The translations under genes were made by a program, and so were the position numbers. Shown one piece after another: positions 1-10,000 of a DNA stretch of 64,000 nt. The DNA is from Tethya wilhelma (Eukaryota; Porifera; Demospongiae; Tethyida; Tethyidae): positions 26,425,200-26,489,199 of the forward strand of contig CAXIPT010000001.1 of the NCBI GenBank assembly GCA_964030475.1, given 5' to 3'. Each line of letters begins with the position of its first letter. Within the stretch, counting starts at the first letter, position 1. The notes under the pieces were generated by a model. The model saw only the letters and a program-made list of their open reading frames with translations. It was not told the origin of the DNA and did not search any database.

Positions 1-54
<54 letters not shown>
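1..54. repeat. (CA)n microsatellite
   Basis: The window opens in an uninterrupted CA dinucleotide run that ends in a short GA tract. It lies in the intron or flank just beyond the Death-domain exon and its left edge is cut by the window. Confidence 0.95.
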
Positions 55-57
<3 letters not shown>

Positions 58-91
58 AGACACAACTTTGCTAGATTATCACTGAACTTAC

Positions 92-430
92 ATGATGGTT
101 TTGCTGATTGTGAGCGAAAATGGTCCCCAACTTCAACAGCTAACTTTTCCTCATTAATTAATGGATTATTTAGCATCTCAATCAGAGCTTTCACAGTAGG
201 TGACTTGGTTTTCAGCCATTGTCTAACTACCTTGACTAATTTCAACTTCAATTCAGAATCTTGAGATCGAATTGACTCAATGGCCATTTCATCCAGTTTT
301 AAGAATGTAGCAATCAATTCCCATTTATGACAAACAGTGTGTAGTACAGTTACGAGATCAGTTAGATCATCTTGTGTCAATTCTTTGCTGCGCAACTCTG
401 AGTGGGGATCATCTACCGGAGTCTCTGTTC
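92..430 (-). CDS. Death-domain exon of a gene running off the left edge
   Basis: A reading frame on the minus strand stays open for more than 100 codons and ends at a strong donor (CAT|GTAAGTTC, last exon base 92). Its product has the hydrophobic spacing of a Death-fold domain: HKWELIATFLKLDEMAIESI, then a conserved VRQWLK helix and a LIEMLNNP segment. The 5' edge is uncertain; the frame is open to about position 490, and several AG dinucleotides there could be the acceptor, so 430 is approximate. The rest of the protein lies left of the window. Death domains mediate homotypic contacts in innate-immune and apoptosis signalling. A similar fold closes the ROCO gene at 7.1 kb, but no direct link is shown. 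Not a full gene; identity beyond the domain is unknown. Confidence 0.6.
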
Positions 431-1022
431 CTGCTCGGAATCGAGAAGAATACTCCGTTAATATAGTATCTAGAACTACTAGATAGAATAGCAGGTGTAT
501 TATCTATGCACTATACCTTTTAGATTTGCTACTTCAGCCACGATATATTAAATTTGCCAGTGTCACCTAGCGGACATTCTTTTCAAAACAAAGGGTCGAA
601 AGGGTCGCGTCGGTCGTTGACTCAGATCACATCACATGACCGTAACTACGCTCACGTGAATAACGTTGATTGCTTAAAAATTGCTGAATCAGCGATCTTT
701 TCCTGCTGATTCAGCAACATTTACGGAGGTATACCTGCAGCATAGATAATATAGACTTTGCTGAGCTGGCAAACGGGGTGCACGTGATTAACTCTCATTG
801 TGAAGTACTGCGGTCACATGATTGGAATGTAATTAACAGACTTGCCAGCGGCGCACTCGTGTCGTACCTCCTCTGGGCTCGAGGGTGGGGTACCAGAGGA
901 GGTACAGTCTCGTCCCCAGACCCCGTGGGGGGGCACGGCGGTCACGCGATACGCGGTGGGGCCAGGGGCCGGCTTTTTCGAATTCGGCTGACATTCATGT
1001 GTGACTTGAAAGTCTTAGGATC
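431..1022. other. Intergenic region with GC-rich hairpin
   Basis: No gene is recognised here. Positions about 860-980 are strikingly GC-rich for this AT-rich window. They contain an inverted repeat, with GTACCTCCTCTGG near 863 and CCAGAGGAGGTAC near 892, around a short G-rich loop. This could be a promoter-proximal hairpin or a small foldback element upstream of the GTPase gene. Confidence 0.4.
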
Positions 1023-2217
1023 ATGACACTGACTTGGCTAACGCTGTTCTTGGTTTGCTTGTCAACTTATGATATTTCTACAGCAGAAAGTTTGATTAAT
1101 GAATATCTCAGGCTAAATATACTGGTAGTTGGTCGAACTGGGAGTGGCAAATCAACCTTGATCAACAACATACTTGGACATGAAATAGCCAAAGTGGGAC
1201 ATGAAGTTGACCCCCAAACCACAACAACTTCAGTATACCAAAGGACAATCAGTGGTGTCGATGTAACTGCATGTGACACCCCTGGACTGAGAGATGCAAC
1301 TGGACAAGATGAAGAACACATCAAGAAAATCAAAGTATCATGTGGTGATCCAGACCTAGTCATATTCTGTCATAGTATCGCTAGTATACGCTGGCAAAAT
1401 GATGACGAAGAGACCATTGAACTTTTTACTAAACACTTTGGTATTAACATTTGGAGACATTCCTTGTTAGTTCTTACATTTGCTGACGAAATGAAACTCA
1501 TTGGAGGACAAGCTCAGAAGAAGCAATTTATGATAGATCGGAGAGGAAAAATAGAAGGATACTTTCATAAATCTTTGTCAAAAAATGGTGTAGATTATAA
1601 AATTCCAAGTACTTTAAGTGCAAAAGGCGAGAAAGATTTACCAGGTGTACCTAATTGGTTGTCAGAATTGTTTGTTTCTTGTACAAGTCAAGTTAGTGAG
1701 CATGGAAGAAATCCATTAACACAGATAATTTTGGGTCGGTTAAGATACCCTGAAGATGCAACAGAAGATGACTTTAAAAAACCAGAGCACGAACAATTTA
1801 TTTTCTTGACTCTGTGCCAACTGATCAAATTGTAAGTTAAAATGCGTAATGATACATAATTTATTATAAACTTAATTGATAATAGGCTATAGTAACAATC
1901 AGTCACATGATTATTATAGTATTTATTGTGAAGGTATAATAATTTATTTGCAAAGGTCTTAATTCCAGTGAATCAGTGAAACCTATTACTTTTGTCATAA
2001 TAGGAATCCAGGAAAATGGAGTGGAGTTGTGCTGGGGCCTAAAGCTTTAGGTTACATTGCAGGAAAAGTTTTGGGAGGAATGTTTGCAGGACCTGTTGGA
2101 TGGGCTGTTGGCGCTGCGGCAGGGTATGGTATAGGATTTTCATTAGATTACATCCTATCATTGATAACTTGCCCCAAGGATAGTGAACAACATTCAGCAA
2201 ATAAAACTGAATTGTAG
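1023..2217 (+). CDS. AIG1/GIMAP-like P-loop GTPase with C-terminal hydrophobic helix
   Basis: Two exons, 1023-1831 and 2004-2217, join in phase across an intron (ATT|GTAAGT ... ATAATAG|G). The protein has about 340 residues. The G1 motif GRTGSGKST lies near residue 38, a Thr-rich switch I (TTTTS) follows, G3 is DTPG near residue 80, and the G4 position reads LTFADE, as in AIG1/Toc-type GTPases that lack a canonical NKxD. The second exon encodes a Gly/Ala-rich segment (GKVLGGMFAGPVGWAVGAAA), probably a glycine-zipper membrane helix. AIG1/GIMAP proteins act at membranes in immune-cell survival and stress. The first 20 residues look like a signal peptide, unusual for a cytosolic GTPase. TTTCTACAG|CAG at 1082 is a good acceptor, so these residues may be intron read-through and the true first exon may lie upstream. 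Confidence 0.7.
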
Positions 2218-2560
2218 GAAGTTAATTGGTTATAGACTACTGAGTCAGCTATAATTATAGTTTAGCAGTTCACTAACACTGAATTAGTTCTACCCATGCA
2301 TGCACCCACATAAATATAGTGCAATTAAGTTGATTATTCATGTACAGTTTGGCTCATGCACTGTGTTGTATTTACTGTGCCACTTTATTTCTACATATTA
2401 GATGTTAAACTACAGTCGGTAGGTCACAAAATAAGCACGTCAGCACACACTGTGTGTTTTGTAATTTTTTGAATCAATTAAATACCCAAAAAAATTCTGA
2501 GACATAATAACATTATATACAAGCATCAAAAAATTTAATTTCAAAAAAATTAGTAGTGTA
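2218..2560. other. AT-rich intergenic flank
   Basis: This is the 3' flank of the GTPase gene. It is AT-rich, with no coding signal and no clear repeat before the inverted-repeat element that starts at 2561. Confidence 0.5.
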
Positions 2561-2882
2561 GGAATGGGCAGTGCGGTAAAAAGCATTGGAACAAGACATG
2601 TCTCAATTTCGGCACATGACTACTTCATTTTTTATTTATTCTTGATCCCTAATATGGATCCTCAGTGTCATAAATGCAAAGATCTGTATTACCATAGTAC
2701 CATAGCTTATTGTTGCATTGGTTTGATCGAATCAGTTGGCTAAGCAGTGAAGTAAACCATAATAAGACAGGCAACTTAACTGGACTGCCGGCCAAGAGTT
2801 GGGCATAAAAAATGAAGTAGTAATGTGCATGCCGAAATTGAGACATGTCTTGTTCCAATGCTTTTTACCGCACTGCCCATTC
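2561..2882. mobile_element. MITE, GGAATGGGCAGTGCGG family, copy 1
   Basis: A 322-bp non-coding element with about 80-bp terminal inverted repeats. The left arm starts GGAATGGGCAGTGCGGTAAA and the right arm is its reverse complement, ending at 2882. Small ORFs inside it are artefacts of the arms. Relatives lie at 3750-4076, 19476-19900 and 59564-59983, so this is a multi-copy family. Confidence 0.85.
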
Positions 2883-4290
2883 CAATTTATTTTGAAATTT
2901 TTAATACTTGTTCATTCACTTTTTCAACACTACAGTTTGGAGACTGGTTAGTCTCTATATAAAAAGCTTGAGTAGTAGCTATAGCCTACAATGCGTTTCA
3001 TTGGAGGAGGCTAATGCGCATGCGCAAAATAATGCCACGTGGATAGATGACCTTTGAACTCTACATACAGAGATGGCTGCATTTTAGTACATGAATTTAA
3101 TAAATTATCATACGTACGGTAGTACGTATAGTAGGAATGGGCCGACTGTCCCATAGACACAATACAAAATATTTATCGCCATAAAAATCTAACAACACAA
3201 AGTAGAGGCTTCAAACTTACTCAGAGGCTCTCCTTTACAGAAAACCAACTGCATGGAAGGCTTAAACTTTGCCGAAACTTTTCTGATCACTCGTAGAGAG
3301 AGCGCTTGCGAGAAGCCACACTAGTGCAATTTTGTTCTCCTAACTTACTTCCTTCTAACTGACTTACTTGAAAACGATTTCCAGAGAACCAGAAAGTGTT
3401 GAGCCAACTTTGACGCCACAAAGTAAGTTCTTTTCTTGGGTAGTACGTTCCTTTATACTCGTTTTCATCGTAAATAGGCCTGAACAAAAACTAGAAAGCT
3501 TTGAAACTTAGTGTATAAATTCATGTGCTACAATGCAGCCATCTTTGTAGGTAGAGTTCAAAGGTCATTATCCACGTGGCATTATTATGCGCATGCGCAC
3601 TAGCCTCTAGCATAATGAAGTGCATGTAGCTGAGACTCAAGCTTTTTGTAGGGACTATAAATATAACCAGTCTCTGATAGTCTCCACACTGTAGTGTTGA
3701 AAAAAGTGAATGAACAAGTAGTAAAAATTTTGAAAAAATAAGTAGTGTAGGAATGGGCAGTGCGGTAAAAAGTATTGGAACAAGGTAGGGTCTCAGTTTC
3801 GGCACATGACTACTTCATTTTTATGCCCAACTCTTGGCCAGCAGGTTATATACCTGTCTATTTATAGTTTACTCCATTGCTTAGCCAAATAATTATTATA
3901 ATAGTGAACCAATGCAATAATAATTATGATAAGCTATGGTACTATTATAATGTACAGATTATTGCAACACGACACTGAAAAATCCATATGAGGGTTAAAA
4001 AATAAAAATGAAGTAGTCATGTGCCGAAACTGAGACCCTACCTTGTTCCAATACTTTTTACCGCACTGCCCATTCCTACACTACTTATTTTTTCAAAATT
4101 TTTACTACTTGTACACTAAGTTTCAAAGCTTCTTAGGCCTATTTGAGATTGAAACGAGTATCATAATCAAGGAATGTAGTACCCATGAAACGAACTTACT
4201 TTGTGCTGTCAAAGTTGGCTCAACACATTCTGATTCTCTGGAAATCCTTTTCAAGTAAGTCAGTGTACGTACGTACGTAAGAGAACAAAA
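2883..4290. mobile_element. Compound inverted-repeat element with nested MITE copy 2
   Basis: Segments around 2890-3107 recur inverted at about 3510-3745 (a CCACGTGG...GCGCATGCGCA block and a run reading AGTGAATGAACAAG). Segment 3360-3510 recurs inverted at about 4105-4265. The block at 3107 starts CATACGTACGGTAGTACGTA and recurs at 18855 and, diverged, at 35146. MITE copy 2 (3750-4076), with the same GGAATGGGCAGTGCGG arms as copy 1, is nested inside. The whole 2.5-4.3 kb interval is therefore a nested palindrome of at least two repeat families. No transposase is visible; it is non-autonomous. Confidence 0.7.
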
Positions 4291-4949
4291 ATGTCACTAT
4301 CAGTCTGCGGTAAGACCCCCAATTTTCAAGGACACCCGGAAGTGAAAAATGCACCCGGAAATGAACTTTGCGGAGCTGTTAATAATTAAGTTTTTGTGTC
4401 ATCACATACATGCATGACAAATTGCACCATTGTTTTAACTTCCAAAGTTTGCTGTTGACAAGAATGATGTACTAGCTAATAGTATAAAATGAGAAACAAA
4501 TTAGCTCAGTCACGTGCGTGCACATGCATGGGGTTGATAAAGCTAGCTTGCAAAGTTACATCAGAATTCTATGCTGTGGTAATTTAGAATGCCTTAATGT
4601 ACGTAGACTAAATTAATTCAACAGTTCTAGGTTGGACAATGAAATTAATACTAAAGTTGCATCTAGTTAGGGATAATTATTACGAGTATTGGGTCAACAT
4701 GCAGCATAAGAAACAGAAGCCTATATATGTTCCGTTATAATCACAACACATGATTTGCAAACATGTATATACGTACAAGCATGCATGCAACCTAAACTGG
4801 GAATTATTATATATATGTGTAGGCTCTTAGCCAGCTTATAAAAAGCTGCACAAGATATATATAATCATATACAATTTAACAACATATTACTATAGCTCTT
4901 TATATCAGACTAAATCGAGAAGAGCTAAGATTCAGAGTCACATCCAGAG
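4291..4949. other. Intergenic, upstream of secreted-protein gene
   Basis: AT-rich DNA with no coding signal. A TATA-like run (GCTTATAAAAAGC) lies near 4834-4846, about 105 bp before the next start codon, and could be its core promoter. Confidence 0.35.
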
Positions 4950-6089
4950 ATGTTGAAAGCAGTGGTAATATTGATGCCCTTGGTCACTGTTATGGTTGCA
5001 ACAGTCATAGTTGATGCATGCAAGGAGGATAAGAATGAGGTCATGAGTCAGGATGAGACTGGACTGGTGGCTGAAATGGAGGCTGCAGAGAAAGAGATAG
5101 CTGAAGTTATGGATGAGCTAAAACATGAAATGGCCGTGATGCAACCAAGAGGAGCAAAGAAATACAACAGAGGAGTAAAACGAGCAAAAACTAGGATTAA
5201 GCTACATAACCAATACAACAAAGATGTTATGAAGTACATTAGGACAGTTGAAGACTTGCCAAAGAGGGGCTCTGATGAATACAACTCCCTAACTGACAAG
5301 CAGCTAAGAGAATTGAATCGAGTTAACTATAAACTGAATGGTCTTGAGAGAAAGATTAAGAATACCGAGAATAAGTTGGCAATGAAATACAAACCCAACT
5401 TCAACAAATACCACGGCAGTCCAAGTGGACCTTCTGATATACATCTCCAGCATGTAATGACAACTATCCTGAACTCACCGTCAATAAGCTAAAAAGCTTA
5501 GTAAAAAGTATGACACATTCAAACTATAGAATATCATACTCAGAATCAGAACTAACATGCAAGGGTAAATTTTTTGAATCTGGTCAATGTGGCGGTCTCG
5601 CCTGCGGCTCAGGACAAACCGATTCAGAGATGAAACTCATACGTCAGTGTCCGAGTGTCAGACAATACTGGTCTGGTTGGTCACCTTGTGTCTCCTGTGT
5701 AGACAACCTAGCCAATTTTTTTGGCAGACAACAAATCTCAGCAGAAGGCTACACGATCTATATTGGCAAGCGATATGTTGACAAAAAGAATATTGCCAGA
5801 GGACGTAAAGAGGACCCTACAAAATCTGAACTAAAACAACGATACCGGTACTGCTTGGCTTATTTACTCAAGATATATAGGCTTTAAATTGGTCGCCTGG
5901 AATTGGGACTCATTTGCTGAAGCTGTAGGAATAGGCTACCTCTCTCCTTGTTACAGTGTAGTAGACGATGCGAAGACGGTAGAAAGGAAGCAAAACTACA
6001 TCAGAGGAGTCAGTAATGACATCAACAATGCAAACCATAAAAAGATAGGCAACACACTGGAGATTCTTCGACAAAAGTGTCTCAAGTAA
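4950..6089 (+). pseudogene. Secreted coiled-coil/Cys-rich protein, broken by two frame changes
   Basis: Three consecutive open segments look like one coding region: 4950-5492 (frame 0), about 5438-5887 (frame 2) and about 5850-6089 (frame 0 again). The first opens with a typical signal peptide (MLKAVVILMPLVTVMVATVI), followed by a Glu/Lys-rich coiled coil. The second is Cys/Gly-rich, with YWSGWSPCVSC recalling a thrombospondin type-1 WxxW-C motif, though not enough to call the domain. The third is a short Trp/Cys tail. Frame 2 reads protein-like before its Met at 5510, which places the first shift between about 5435 and 5490; the second lies near 5850-5870. The two shifts compensate. I cannot tell pseudogenisation from two assembly indels or from very short introns. 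Family not recognised. Confidence 0.5.
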
Positions 6090-7064
6090 GTTACTTACTC
6101 TACAGTGTGTATATTATAGCATCTTTGTTTAAATTTCTTTTGTGATTACTACATACAGCCCACTCTAGCTTTGTGAGGGCCAAAAAGCCAAGAAAACAAA
6201 GACTTAGTACATTATTGATAATAATAAATTGGTATACTATAATAATTATTATAATTAAATTTTAGTCAGTCAGTATAATAGATAAAATGCTTATAGGCTT
6301 ATTATCCTGTATTGGATCATAAGTTATTATGAGGTACGTTACGTGTACATGTGTGCGCTTATATAATAGTTTGACAATGAAATTGACAGCACCATTATGA
6401 TGTTGGATATCATATGGCATGCAATAATAGTATAAATCCTCAATAACTTCACAATTAAAAAGTAGCAAGCTGGTTGCATGATGTAATATAGAGCTAATGG
6501 TGCTGTCAGTTTCACAACTTGTCAAACTATACGCAAACACACATGCCTTGAGTCACACAATGTCATGCGTGCAAATCCCTAGCTATTAATTATTATTACT
6601 GGGCACTGTAACAATGAGTAACAATAATTATATGTGAAGTCTAGATAATTGCAATACCCATGCAATTAACTTCAACACTTAAACAAAGACCAACTGCATG
6701 TATAGTAGCTGTTACAAATTTGCGTAGAAAGTGAGGACAAAAATATGTAGCAAAATGATAAAAATATGTATATAATCTATATACCTGTTTCTCTCTTTAG
6801 CTTAATTATGTCATGCAGGTTTCAGTCTTGAGGCTGAGATGGATCGCGCTGAATGATTGAAGAGAGAGAGAGAGAGCTATAGGTAAAGCAAAGATAATAT
6901 TTCTCATAACTGTTTCTTTCAGTTTATTCCCAGGTGTTAACAAAAATAAACAATTCAATTTTATAATCATAAAATTAATAGCAAAAATTGAATCACAACC
7001 AATTCTACAGTAGTACATGAAAAATTAATTACAAAAAAACCTATAAACATCCTATTCCCAATTC
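6090..7064. other. Intergenic with a small MITE
   Basis: No gene is seen. It contains the inverted-repeat element at 6366-6530 and a (GA)n tract near 6860. The rest is AT-rich. Confidence 0.5.
6366..6530. mobile_element. 165-bp MITE with TTGACA...GACAGCACC arms
   Basis: Imperfect terminal inverted repeats of about 37 bp: ATAGTTTGACAATGAAATTG at the left matches the reverse complement of the segment ending at 6530, and both arms share GACAGCACCATTA. No coding capacity. Confidence 0.75.
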
Positions 7065-10000
7065 TCAACTTAACTTATTCTGAATAATTTTGTTTTTGAT
7101 AATATCCTCAGCGATTCCTGTGTGTCCACTGTTCTTAAGCTTGTTGGCTAATATATTCCACGTTAGGATATCCCCACAATATTTTGTCACATAATCATCT
7201 TTCCGCAGCCATGCTGTCACCATATCATCAGGAAGGGCCCTCATCTTGTCGAGGTTGAACACACTCAATCCTAGCGCTCCACCAAGACGCTTGATCTGGT
7301 CTAAATCCAACTTCTTTAGGTAATCCACAACATCATACCAATCACACTCATCTATAATTATGTGCATGTAGCAGTATGTGCATATATGTGTCATGTATTG
7401 TAAACAATTTATGGCTTATTCTCACAAAAATAATATACTACACATAACTCACTAATTTCCACAACTTGATCACCACTATGTCTTTTTGCATCAGGAATGA
7501 CCTCTGAACCCTAAAATAGCAGCATATAATTATGACCAGTATGAATCCACACAGAGGAGGTGTGGCACTTGTACCTCATTACATTGCTAAGCTGGCATTC
7601 TTTGTAATCACTATTAATTACCACATTCCTTGCATGCCAGTGATCATGATTTAACATGTGCATATACACTTACAGCCAGACAAAATTAGTTTAAGAGCAG
7701 AAATGCGTGAGACTAAAGTCCATCTGGTTTGAGAATGCCGCCGGATGTGAAATAATGAGATTCATGTAGTACATGGAGCAAAATTGCTAACTTTTGATTG
7801 GTAAGGCATAGGAAGCAGGAAAAGCAACAAAGAGAACGGCGAGAACAAGCGCTTTCGGAATTCCAAAGGTGCTTAAAATTTTGAAATCAGTTGGATATTT
7901 TGAAAGTTATTCAATTTTTTACCGGCATTTTCAAACCAGATGGACTTTATAGTACTACTAATGAACTTGGCTCCAACATAGCCATGATAAATATATACTT
8001 ATATGCTGATTGATAATCTCACTTCCGTGGTAGTCTCTCAATTAAAATATGTATACTCTGTTCAAATTGATATCATTGCAGCTCTGCAATGCAGTAGCCT
8101 TGTACCCAGGCTCGATCATGCTCTCCTTTGACTTCAACTACCGGTAAGAAAAGAGAGAGCCTGGGATCCCACATTTTGGACTATGAGAGTCACCATGTAT
8201 AGTTACATTGTTAACAACAAGACACTTTTCAAGTATGTTCTATTATAGAATGTATATATGTATTTTGCATGACAGATTCAAAACCGTATCTCACTCTAAA
8301 TAGTGCACTACTAGGATGCTGCTATATACAAAGCAGCATAATTATGATACTAAAAAGATTTCTGAAGCTAGCAAATTAGACTACTTTTGCCCACGCTCAT
8401 TATTTCGTGCTCACATACATGACATGAGATTCCAGGATCCCGGCCCTTCCTTTCTGTTAGTGAAAGGTTGAAGGTAAGACCCTGGTACGAGGCTAGTAAT
8501 GAGGTATGATTGTCATAGTCTAGGACCTTCCTTATATATGTATGAATCTAGTACAACGGAATATTTTCTTAATCAAAAAGTTCTACTAACACTGTCAACT
8601 GGCGAAAATCAGACAGGCAAAAATTTAAAAATCAAATTCTTTACTGAATTGGCTGAATGGTGAAAATTAACTTGCACAGAGGCAAAAAAAATTAGTGGGG
8701 TGAAATTTTTCCCGAGCTATGTTATTATGTATACAAAGATGTTATAATGACTCACTTCAGGAAGATCTCTCTTTCTTGGAGAGGGTGCTACAGATGAGTT
8801 GTCATGACGACCATAATTAGTATCAGACTCTGTATGTGGTACACGGGCAATAACAAAATTAATATATAAAAAGATTTTTATTAAGCTCTTTAACCGAACT
8901 CTGACCTTTCACTATGTCAAACCAAACAGAGCAATCAGATGGCAGTTTTGTGTACACTTTTGTTCCAAAAGATTGGCAAAATAAGACATGTTGCCCATTG
9001 TAATTCATCAGACTAGCAGGATGGGGGCCATTCTTTTTGACACATTCTGAATTTCGACAGTAGAAGCTGAGGGAATGGTCAGCATCTGAGGTGAGCTTCA
9101 TCTCAGAGGATAGCTTTCTTAACCCTTTCTCAACACAGCTGCGGATGATACAACACACTTTCTGGACAGAATCCATGGCAAAAGAAAACAATTGCTCCTC
9201 ACGAAAATGAACCAGCTCCAGGTAGGTGGGATGTATTCTAAGAGTTATGATATCAAAAACAAATGATTTATGGAGAAAAGAGACCTGATCTCTGAAGATG
9301 TGATCGGTCTGAAGATCCCATTCCAAATCAGAAAGTAGATATGCAATGAGAGCTCCAGCAAGGCCTTTGGGACAGTACCCACAGTTAAAAGTGATCAGCA
9401 GAGAAGGGGTGGTTGAATCCTCGGTGAGAGGATGAGACGCACACATGTTAGAATGAGTCAGAACGCAGGGGATGAAATATTTCAGACGACCATCTTCTGT
9501 GTAAAATGGAGCAACTATTCTAAGATGTTTTAGTAGCTTGAGGAATTTCTCTGGTGTAAGAAGGCTTTCTGATAGGTTAGTTTTTTCCAAGTCTTCGAAC
9601 GAAAATATGCCTCTTTGCTCAAATTCATCACAGTGGGATGGATCAAGATTATCAAGCGTAAATGTCTTCACAATTAGGTGAGTAACATGGTCAAACAGAA
9701 CCTGAGGATCTCTTATGACGATGTCGTCAAGACCATCAGTGGGGAAGTGACGAATCAGACCAATCTTAGTGTGAAGAAACCAGAGAGCATGATTTAATTC
9801 CTCACTAGTGGATATTCCACAATCTTTAGCGATAGTAAAACATTGGTCATAACTGATGATACGATCTTTCATCATTTGCTGGCGAAGAACGAGGCTGAAG
9901 ATTAACCAGTTAGAGGGATAGCTCATTTTAAACTCACCACGATTCAAGACTCGTGCAACACTTGATCTTATGCTTTTAAAGTCAGACTCATCCTTGGAGA

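Noticed and set aside
2649..2858. Small ORFs in the GGAATGGGCAGTGCGG MITE copies (also 19633-19863 and 59716-59946)
   Set aside because: They lie in inverted arms and a non-conserved core; the identical pair reflects the duplicated locus, not selection.
5640..5710. Thrombospondin type-1 domain in the broken secreted gene
   Set aside because: WSGWSPCVSC resembles the motif but the other conserved Arg and Cys positions are not evident.
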